Assembly: GCA_027031305.1 (NCBI GenBank) | Contig: JALVRJ010000332.1 | Span: forward strand, 1-10,443 | Length of the DNA stretch: 10,443 nucleotides | Direction: 5' to 3' | Source of the DNA: Hyphomicrobiales bacterium | GTDB taxonomy: Bacteria > Pseudomonadota > Alphaproteobacteria > Rhizobiales > Aestuariivirgaceae | Notes under the pieces: model-generated | Database searches by the model: none | Seen by the model: the letters and a program-made list of their open reading frames with translations, nothing else | What the model was told of the DNA's origin: nothing | Shown here: positions 4,356-10,443 of the stretch, piece after piece | Position numbering within the stretch: the stretch's first letter is position 1 | Layout of the letters: each line of letters begins with the position of its first letter | Translations under genes and position numbers: made by a program

Positions 4356-4985
4356 ATGATTGCCTTTCATGACGTGCGCTTTCCGCTGGACATTGCGCGC
4401 CGCGCCCTGGCGCATGTTGAGCGCCGCACGGAGGTGGTGGCGCTAGCCTCAGGGCACGAGCAGCGCAACGCCCGCTGGCGCTTTGCCCGCCGCCGTTGGC
4501 AAGTGGGCTATGGCGTGAAGACCATGGACGACCTGCACACGGTTATCGCCTTCTTCGAGGCCAGGCGCGGGCGGCTGCACGCCTTCCGCTTCCGCGACTG
4601 GGCCGACTGGAAGTCCTGCCCACCGTTGCAGGAGCCGACGCCCACCGACCAGGAGCTGGGTACCGGCGACGGCAGCACCACCACCTTCCAGCTGGTCAAG
4701 CGCTATGGCGATGCCGCCAATGCCGAGGTGCGCCGCATCACCCGCCCGGTGCCCGGCAGCGTGCGCGTGGCCATCGACGGCGCCGAGCTGACCGGCGGTT
4801 TCACCGTGGATCACGCCACCGGCCTCGTTACCTTCGACACCGCGCCCGCCGCTGGCGCGCTTGTCACGGCGGGCTTCGCGTTCGACGTGCCGGCCCGCTT
4901 CGATGCCGACGAGCTGCGCATAGACCTGGAAAGCTACCGCCTCGGCCAGGCTCCCGACATCGACATCGTGGAGGTGCGCGAATGA
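4356..4985 (+). CDS. Distal tail protein, DUF2460 / TIGR02217 family (RcGTA g12 type)
   Basis: The 209-aa protein is a clear DUF2460 member. It begins F-HDVRFPLDIARRA, and 'h-d-vrFP-dia-ga' is the family opening. Next are RRTEVVALASGHEQRNARW (about residues 22-40), then RRRWQVGYGVKTMDDLHTVIAFFEARRGRLHAFRFRDWADWKS (about 45-87), the diagnostic 'y-a-gvr-l-dl-avvaFfear-GrlhgFRwkD-aDwks' run. The rest is beta-rich, with LGTGDGSTTTFQLVKRYG (about 101-118) and the final IDLESYRLGQAPDIDIVEVR. It would form the ring at the distal end of the tube. A weak AGGA at 4342-4345 lies about 10 bp before the ATG. The antisense nucleotidyltransferase gene separates it from the tape measure gene, and a repeat-filled gap follows it. 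Confidence 0.9.
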   Translation: MIAFHDVRFPLDIARRALAHVERRTEVVALASGHEQRNARWRFARRRWQVGYGVKTMDDLHTVIAFFEARRGRLHAFRFRDWADWKSCPPLQEPTPTDQELGTGDGSTTTFQLVKRYGDAANAEVRRITRPVPGSVRVAIDGAELTGGFTVDHATGLVTFDTAPAAGALVTAGFAFDVPARFDADELRIDLESYRLGQAPDIDIVEVRE

Positions 4986-4994
4986 TTTCTTGTT

Positions 4995-5122
4995 CGTCAT
5001 TGCCGGCCTTGTGCCGGCAATCCAGGGCCAAAATCTGCAAGGGCAATGGTGCGCCACATTTCATGCCTCACACTCACGTGCGCGTTGTCCTGGATGCCCG
5101 GAACAAACCCGGGCATGACGAG
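4995..5122. repeat. Inverted pair of REP-like hairpins of a second family, between g12- and g13-type genes
   Basis: The left unit reads CGTCAT (4995-5000) with a 9-bp stem, ATTGCCGGC (4999-5007) to GCCGGCAAT (5013-5021), followed by CCAGG. The right unit is its inverse: CCTGG, then an 8-bp stem, ATGCCCGG (5094-5101) to CCGGGCAT (5109-5116), then ATGACGAG. The hairpins thus face each other about 70 bp apart, with a non-palindromic core. The outer CGTCAT/ATGACG is shared with the 278-416 element. The loops and flanks (CCAGG instead of CTCGTGCC) differ, and there is no third hairpin, so it is a related but distinct type. It begins 9 bp after the g12-type stop and ends 29 bp before the g13-type start. 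Confidence 0.8.
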
Positions 5123-5151
5123 TTTGGTGGTGATACGGTGGAGATGTGGCC

Positions 5152-6042
5152 ATGAAATCCATCCCCTCCAGTCTGCAAGCCAAGCTTGATTCTGGCGTCA
5201 CCACGCTGTGTTACTGCTGGAAGCTGACACGTGCCGACGGCACAGTCATGGGCTTCACAGATCATGACGAAGACATCGCTTTCAATGGCGTCGTCTTCAA
5301 GTCCGCTTCTGGCCTTATCGGATCCGATGCCGAGCACAAGCTTGGCCTGGCCGCCGCCGACATGGAGATCGCTGGCGCCATTTCGGCCGATGCCATCACT
5401 GAGGCCGACCTCGCCGCCGGAAAATACGATGGTGCGCAAATCGAACTGTGGCTGGTGGATTGGCGGCGACCATCCGACCGCATGTTGCTGCGCGCCGGTC
5501 AACTGGGCCGGGTGCGTCGTGGTCAGACGCATTTCGAGGCCGAAGTGCGCACGCTGGCGGCGCGGCTGGCGGAGGTGCGCGGGCGGCTGTTCGCCCACGG
5601 CTGCGACGCCGAACTGGGCGATGCCCGCTGTGGCGTCAACCTTGACGACCCGCGCTGGCAAGCCACTGTCACTATCACCGCCCTGATCGGTGAAAGACTG
5701 AAGGTTGACGGCGCTTCCGGCTTCGCGGCCGGCTTTTTCACCCATGGCCGTATCGAGGTCATTTCCGGCGCCGCCAGCGGATTCACCAGCCCTGTTGTCG
5801 CCCATCGGCTCCAGGAAGGGCAGGCGCTGCTGACGCTGGCCCGGACACCACCCGCCACCTTGGCCGTGGGCGATGCCGCCACCCTCGTCGCTGGCTGCGA
5901 CCATGCCTTTGCCACCTGCCGTGACAAGTTCGCCAATGCCGCCAATTTTCGCGGTTTTCCGCATATGCCGGGCAACGATTTCGCCATCAGCTATCCCGTC
6001 CCCGGCGACGGTGACCTGGACGGCGGAAGCATGAATCATTGA
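5152..6042 (+). CDS. Tail hub protein, DUF2163 / phage BR0599 family (RcGTA g13 type)
   Basis: The 296-aa protein has the DUF2163 N-terminal domain (about residues 1-165: LCYCWKLTRADGTVMGFTDHD, then the SGLIGSDAEHKLGLAAADMEIAGA run) and a C-terminal BR0599 domain ending CRDKFANAANFRGFPHMPGND. Four cysteines stand out: C151 and C160 (HGCDAELGDARCGVNL), C249 and C256 (AGCDHAFATC). By analogy with the lambda tail-tip protein gpL, whose related C-terminal domain binds a [4Fe-4S] cluster, they may be ligands; this is inference. The protein links tube and tail tip. The start at 5152 is preferred over a GTG at 5146 because GGTGGAG (5137-5143) is 8 bp before the ATG and only 2 bp from the GTG. It is followed almost directly by the peptidase gene. 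Confidence 0.9.
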   Translation: MKSIPSSLQAKLDSGVTTLCYCWKLTRADGTVMGFTDHDEDIAFNGVVFKSASGLIGSDAEHKLGLAAADMEIAGAISADAITEADLAAGKYDGAQIELWLVDWRRPSDRMLLRAGQLGRVRRGQTHFEAEVRTLAARLAEVRGRLFAHGCDAELGDARCGVNLDDPRWQATVTITALIGERLKVDGASGFAAGFFTHGRIEVISGAASGFTSPVVAHRLQEGQALLTLARTPPATLAVGDAATLVAGCDHAFATCRDKFANAANFRGFPHMPGNDFAISYPVPGDGDLDGGSMNH

Positions 6043-6047
6043 GCAAC

Positions 6048-6521
6048 ATGTCTTCAAGCAATTCTTCCGCGCGCATCGTGGCCGAAGCGCGCCAGTGGCT
6101 GGGCACGCCCTACGTGCACCAGGCCAGCCGCAAGGGTGTGGGCTGCGACTGCCTCGGGCTCGTTCGTGGCGTCTGGCGTGCCGTCATCGGCCCCGAGCCG
6201 GAAACGCCGCCCCCATATTCCGCCAGCTGGACAGACGTCCTCGATGGCGAGCGAGAATCCCTGCTCGCCGCCGCCCTGCGCCACTTGCATCCCATGTGGC
6301 TGGCCGCCGAGGGTGCCTCCGGTCTGCCCCTCGTCCACCCCGGCCAGGTGCTGTTGTTTCGTTACCGCGCCCACCTGCCGGCCCGCCACGCCGCCATCGC
6401 CACCACGCCCGACACCATGATCCATGCTCAGGAAAATATTGGCGTGGTGGAAGTGCCTCTGGGCGGTTGGTGGCGGCGCCATCTGGTGGCGACATTCGAA
6501 TTTCCGGAGGTCGAAGACTGA
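6048..6521 (+). CDS. NlpC/P60-type cell wall peptidase (RcGTA g14 type)
   Basis: The 157-aa protein is an NlpC/P60 papain-like hydrolase. It has ARQWLGTPYVHQAS-x-KGVGCDCLGLVRGVWR (residues about 12-43) with the catalytic Cys at C35 in D-C-L-G-L, and a second Cys at C33. The candidate catalytic His is H114 in RHAAIAT, and a third polar position is probably H126 in MIHAQE. All three sites are present, so activity is plausible. In tailed phages and RcGTA such a tail-tip peptidase cuts peptidoglycan to let DNA cross the wall. The ATG at 6048 is preferred, 5 bp after the hub stop. A TTG at 6039 that overlaps that stop, with GGAAG 9 bp upstream, is a real alternative and would add three residues. 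The TGA shares a base with the next ATG. Confidence 0.9.
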   Translation: MSSSNSSARIVAEARQWLGTPYVHQASRKGVGCDCLGLVRGVWRAVIGPEPETPPPYSASWTDVLDGERESLLAAALRHLHPMWLAAEGASGLPLVHPGQVLLFRYRAHLPARHAAIATTPDTMIHAQENIGVVEVPLGGWWRRHLVATFEFPEVED

Positions 6522-9500
6522 TGGCCACCATCGTTCTGTCCACCGTCGGCGGCGCCATTGGCAGCGTGTTCGGGCCGCTGGGTCTGCTGGCCGGGCGCGC
6601 CCTTGGCGCCATGGCCGGCGCCGCCATCGACGGCACCCTTGCCGCTTCGCTGAGTCCGGCGCGGCACGTGCAAGGCCCGCGCCTGAAGGAACTGCACGTG
6701 CAAGCCTCCACCGAGGGCGCCCCCATTCCGCGCATTCATGGCCGCGTGCGCCTGGCAGGCCAGATCATCTGGGCCACGCGCCTGGAAGAAGAGGTGCGCA
6801 CACAATCCGGTGGCGGCAAGGGAGGTGGCCCGAAGGTGAAGAGCACCACCTACCATTACCATGCCAATTTCGCCGTCGCCTTGTGCGAGGGGCCCGTGGC
6901 GCGCATCGAGCGCATATGGGCCGACGGCAAGCCGCTGGACGTGGCGGCCGACGGCATCGTTATGCGCTTCTACCCCGGCACCGAGACGCAAGACGTCGAC
7001 CCGCTCATCGCCGCCCGGGAAGGCGCCGCCAACGCCCCCGCCTATCGCGGCACCGCCTACGTGGTGTTCGAGCGCCTGGCCCTGGAACCCTTCGGCAACC
7101 GCATTCCGCAGTTTACCTTCGAGGTCGTGCGCCCGGTGGACGACGTGGCGGACAAGCTGCGGGCGGTGAACATCATTCCCGGCGCCGGCGAGTTCTTCTG
7201 CGACCCGCGGGTGATGACGAAAACCGACGGCCCCGCCATGGCCAGCGCCGAAAACGCCCACGCCAGCGAGAAACGCAGCGACTGGAGCGTTTCCATCGAT
7301 CAGTTGCAGGCCACCGCGCCCAACCTGCAAAAGGCGGCGCTGGTGGTCAGCTGGTTTGGCGACGACCTGCGCTGTGGCCACTGCGCCATCCGTCCGAAGG
7401 TGGAGGTGGTGCAAAAAATGACCGATCCGGAGCAATGGCGCGTGGCCGGGTTGACGCGCGCCAGCGCGCAAACCGTGTCGCAACGCGATGGTCGCCCGGC
7501 CTTCGGCGGCACGCCTTCGGACGCTTCCGTCATCCACGCCATCCGCGATCTCACCGCGCGCGGGCTGAAGCCGGTACTCTATCCTTTCGTCATGATGGAC
7601 ATTCCGCCTGGCAACGGCCTGCCCGATCCTTACGGCGGTGCCGAACAACCGCCTTTCCCCTGGCGCGGCCGCATCACGTGTGACCCGGCGCCTGGCCATC
7701 CCGACAGCCCGGACAGGAGCGCTGTCGTAAACACCCAACTCGATGCCTTCATCGGCAAGGCGCAGCCTTCGGACTTCAGTCTCAATGGCGACGAGGTGGT
7801 CTATTCCGGTCCTGACGAGTGGAGCTACCGCCGCTTCATCCTGCATTACGCCTGGCTGGCAAAGGCCGCTGGCGGGCTGGAGGCCTTTCTCATCGGCTCG
7901 GAGCTGCGCGGCCTGACCTGGTTGCGAAACGGCCCGGACGGCTATCCATTCGTGCAGGCCTTGCGGCAGTTGGCGGCGGATGTGAAGAGCATCCTCGGAT
8001 CGTCGGTGAAGGTGAGCTATGCCGCCGATTGGTCGGAATGGTTCGGCCACCACCCGAACGATGGTTCCAACGACGTGTATTTCCATCTCGATCCGCTGTG
8101 GGCGGATGCCAGCATCGACTTCATCGGCATCGACAACTACATGCCGCTGGCCGACTGGCGTGGCGGCATGGATCACCTGGACGCGCGGGCCGGTGCGAAG
8201 AGCATCTACGATCAGGACTATCTGAAGGCCAACATCGCCGGTGGCGAGGGATACGACTGGTATTATGCCAGCGCCGCCGACCGCGACGCTCAAGTGCGCA
8301 CGCCCATTACCGACGGCGCCCACAACAAGCCATGGGTGTTCCGTTACAAGGATATCCTGAACTGGTGGCAAAACCAGCACTTCGATCGTCCCGGCGGCGC
8401 CGAGAGCGCCACCCCCACCGCCTGGCAACCACAAGGCAAGCCCATCTGGTTCACCGAGGCCGGCTGTCCGGCGCTGGACAAGGGCGCCAACCAGCCCAAC
8501 GTCTTCTATGATCCGAAGTCCTCCGAAAGCGCGCTGCCGTATTTCTCTTCCGGCCGTCGCGACGACGCCATGCAGAAGGCCTACATGCGTGCCATGCTCG
8601 ACTATTGGAACGCACCGGGCGCCCACAACCCGGTTTCCTCCGTCTATGGTGCGCCGATGGTGGATGCGGAAAGCATCTTTTTTTGGGCCTGGGACGCCCG
8701 GCCCTATCCCTGGTATCCGGCCCGCACCGACGTGTGGGCCGACGCTGCGCCTTACGAGGTCGGCCACTGGCTCAACGGCCGGCTGGACGCGCCCTCTCTG
8801 CCCGCCCTCGTGCGCGCCATCCTGGCCGACTGGCGGTTCCCGACGGACAGGCTAGGCATCGAGGGCATTCCGGGGCAGGTGACGGGTTACGTGCTGGACC
8901 GCCCCATGAGCGCCCGTGCGGCCCTCGAGCCTCTCGCCGCCGTCTTCGGCTTTGATGCCGTGGAAAGCGGTGGCAAGCTGGTCTTCCGACCGCGCCAGCA
9001 ACGCGTCACGGCCACCCTCGAGGCCGAGCGGTTCGTGGAGGACAGCGCCGACACGCCGTTGTTCGAGATCGCCCGTGCCGACACCACCGAAACCCCCGAG
9101 GCCCTGGCGCTGTCCTACCTGGAGGAGACGGCGGAACACCGCACCGCCGTCATCCGCGTGCGTGCCACTGCGCAAGGCGCGCTGGTGGCCGACAGTGGCC
9201 GCGAGCCCATGCTGAGCCTGCAATTGCCCGCCGCCTTGCCGCAATCGGTGGCTGGCGGATTGGCAAGCATGGCCCTGCGGCAGGCCCGCGTCGGGCGCGA
9301 GCGCGCCTCCTTCATCCTCGGGCCGGAACACCTGGCCCTGGAGCCGGGCGACGTTGTCTCCCTGGCCTTGCCCGCCAACTCTTCCGCCGCTACGACTGGC
9401 CGTCTCTGGCGCATCACCAGCGTGGCCCAGGAAGGTTTGACGCGCCGCATCGAGGCCATCGCCCATGATCCGCTGGCGCTGGAGCCGCCACCATGGCCAT

Positions 9501-10443
9501 CGCGCCGATATCGTGCCGCCGGCCGCCAGCCCCTGCCGGCACCGGAGGTGCTGGTGCTGGACATCCCGCGCCTGGCCGATGACCATGATGCCCGCCGCCC
9601 CTATGTCGTGGCCTTTTCCAGCCCCTGGCCCGGGGGTGTGAGTGTCCTCAAGCGCCCCACGGACGCGCATACCTCGCTCATTGCGCCGGCCATCATCGGC
9701 GAGCTGCTGGATGATCTGCCCCCAGGCCGCCCCTGGCTGTGGCAACGCGTGCCCGGCGTGCGGGTGAAAATCCATGGCGGCCACCTTGCCTCGGTGAATG
9801 AACACAAGCTCTTCGCCGGCCACAATGCCGCTGTCATCGGCCGCTGGCAGAAAGCGGACGGCGTTTGCACCGGCACTTTCGAGGTGGTGCAGTTCCGCAA
9901 TGCCGAGCTCATCGCGCCCGGTGTGTGGCGCCTGTCCATGTTCCTGCGCGGCCAGCGCGGTTCCGAGCCGGAAATCACCACCCATCCCGCCGGCAGCCGC
10001 TTCGTGCTGCTCGATGCCGCCCTGGCACAGCTGGCCGGCTCCGGCGACGCCGACATCGGCCAGTTACTGGACTTGCGTGCCGGCCCCGCCAGCCGCGATG
10101 TGACCGACGCCACCTGGCGCGACCTTGCCGTGTCCTTTGCCGGCAGGGGCTTGCGTCCACTGTCTCCGGTCCATCTGCGCCGCCGCGTGGAGGACAATGG
10201 CGACTGGACGTTCACCTGGATTCGCCGCGCCCGCCTGCCCGAAGCCGCCGATGCCTGGGGAATGGGCGACGCTCCGCTCGTCGAGGAACGTGAGCGATAT
10301 GAACTCGCCTTGTTCGACGGCGCCACGGAAATCCGCCGCTGGCGGGTCGACGCGCCGCGCGCCACCTGGACGGCGGCGCAACGGGCGGCGGATTTCCCCG
10401 CCGGCCTGCCCGCGCAAGTCACCCTGCGGGTGGCGCAAATCTC
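6521..10443 (+). CDS. Giant tail-tip/host-contact protein with TIM-barrel-like domain (RcGTA g15 type), partial at right edge
   Basis: The frame is open for 1307 codons to the window end. RcGTA g15 is about 1300 aa, and the last residues (TWTAAQRAADFPAGLPAQVTLRVAQI) look like the usual end of the family, so only a short tail is probably missing. Visible parts are a Gly/Ala-rich hydrophobic N-terminus (about 4-40), a beta-rich segment to about 300, a TIM-barrel-like domain (about 330-750), a phage-tail domain (about 780-960) and a C-terminal beta-rich part. The barrel shows FLIGSELRGLTWLR (E461), SYAADWSEW (near 500), FIGIDNYMPL (near 537) and WFTEAGCPALDKGANQPN (E646), and ends in FFWAWDARPYPW. 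These carboxylates match glycoside-hydrolase-like positions, but activity on a glycan is inferred. GGAGG at 6506-6510 precedes the start, which overlaps the peptidase stop (TGATG). Confidence 0.92.
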   Translation, partial: MATIVLSTVGGAIGSVFGPLGLLAGRALGAMAGAAIDGTLAASLSPARHVQGPRLKELHVQASTEGAPIPRIHGRVRLAGQIIWATRLEEEVRTQSGGGKGGGPKVKSTTYHYHANFAVALCEGPVARIERIWADGKPLDVAADGIVMRFYPGTETQDVDPLIAAREGAANAPAYRGTAYVVFERLALEPFGNRIPQFTFEVVRPVDDVADKLRAVNIIPGAGEFFCDPRVMTKTDGPAMASAENAHASEKRSDWSVSIDQLQATAPNLQKAALVVSWFGDDLRCGHCAIRPKVEVVQKMTDPEQWRVAGLTRASAQTVSQRDGRPAFGGTPSDASVIHAIRDLTARGLKPVLYPFVMMDIPPGNGLPDPYGGAEQPPFPWRGRITCDPAPGHPDSPDRSAVVNTQLDAFIGKAQPSDFSLNGDEVVYSGPDEWSYRRFILHYAWLAKAAGGLEAFLIGSELRGLTWLRNGPDGYPFVQALRQLAADVKSILGSSVKVSYAADWSEWFGHHPNDGSNDVYFHLDPLWADASIDFIGIDNYMPLADWRGGMDHLDARAGAKSIYDQDYLKANIAGGEGYDWYYASAADRDAQVRTPITDGAHNKPWVFRYKDILNWWQNQHFDRPGGAESATPTAWQPQGKPIWFTEAGCPALDKGANQPNVFYDPKSSESALPYFSSGRRDDAMQKAYMRAMLDYWNAPGAHNPVSSVYGAPMVDAESIFFWAWDARPYPWYPARTDVWADAAPYEVGHWLNGRLDAPSLPALVRAILADWRFPTDRLGIEGIPGQVTGYVLDRPMSARAALEPLAAVFGFDAVESGGKLVFRPRQQRVTATLEAERFVEDSADTPLFEIARADTTETPEALALSYLEETAEHRTAVIRVRATAQGALVADSGREPMLSLQLPAALPQSVAGGLASMALRQARVGRERASFILGPEHLALEPGDVVSLALPANSSAATTGRLWRITSVAQEGLTRRIEAIAHDPLALEPPPWPSRRYRAAGRQPLPAPEVLVLDIPRLADDHDARRPYVVAFSSPWPGGVSVLKRPTDAHTSLIAPAIIGELLDDLPPGRPWLWQRVPGVRVKIHGGHLASVNEHKLFAGHNAAVIGRWQKADGVCTGTFEVVQFRNAELIAPGVWRLSMFLRGQRGSEPEITTHPAGSRFVLLDAALAQLAGSGDADIGQLLDLRAGPASRDVTDATWRDLAVSFAGRGLRPLSPVHLRRRVEDNGDWTFTWIRRARLPEAADAWGMGDAPLVEERERYELALFDGATEIRRWRVDAPRATWTAAQRAADFPAGLPAQVTLRVAQI

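Noticed and set aside
4000..4359. 119-codon + strand frame opposite the nucleotidyltransferase gene
   Set aside because: It would give continuous + strand coding between g11 and g12, but its product has no motifs, while the minus strand shows a clear nucleotidyltransferase signature with a strong ribosome site.
6428..8767. 779-codon open frame on the minus strand
   Set aside because: It lies wholly opposite the peptidase and giant tail-tip genes. Long antisense open frames are expected in GC-rich coding DNA, and the translation (runs of G, A, R, H, V without family motifs) looks like nothing functional.
9865..10293. 142-codon + strand frame within the giant tail-tip gene
   Set aside because: It is an Arg/Pro-rich shadow frame overlapping an uninterrupted 1307-codon coding frame with family features to the end of the window.

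Overview
This is a GC-rich window (about two thirds G+C by eye, apart from a few gaps) with the gene order of a Rhodobacter capsulatus gene transfer agent (RcGTA)-type structural cluster. Both the families and the repeats in the gaps suggest an alphaproteobacterial chromosome; the genus cannot be told from the sequence. Everything except one gene reads on the + strand.

Layout, left to right: the 3' end of an HK97-fold major capsid protein (RcGTA g5); a 277-bp gap with a three-hairpin repeat and a separate strong hairpin; head-tail connector (g6), head-tail stopper (g7), an extra 61-aa protein, and tail terminator DUF3168 (g8), the last three joined by 4-bp ATGA overlaps; a short gap with nested inverted repeats; major tail tube protein (g9); an AT-rich gap; two small tail-assembly proteins (g10 and a 59-aa g10.1 type) joined by ATGA; a second copy of the three-hairpin repeat; a very short tape measure protein (g11); a nucleotidyltransferase-fold gene on the opposite strand; distal tail protein DUF2460 (g12); a gap with a different inverted-pair repeat; hub protein DUF2163/BR0599 (g13), NlpC/P60 peptidase (g14) and the start-to-near-end of the giant TIM-barrel tail-tip protein (g15), which runs off the right edge after 1307 codons.

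Together these genes would build the head-to-tail joint and a complete non-contractile siphovirus-like tail: connector, stopper, terminator, tube, tape measure, distal ring, hub, wall-degrading peptidase and host-contact tip. The head-packaging genes (terminase, portal, protease) should lie to the left. No lysis, integrase, replication or regulator gene is visible, so the window alone cannot separate a domesticated GTA from a GTA-like prophage.

What is unusual is not the structural genes but what lies between them. Five of the gene junctions have opened into gaps of roughly 130-280 bp, four filled with palindromic repeat elements (one element present twice, 3 kb apart) and one with AT-rich DNA. 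In addition, a solitary MNT-type nucleotidyltransferase gene sits antisense between tape measure and distal tail genes, its stop codon overlapping the tape measure stop. Its likely third catalytic acid is replaced by Gln.
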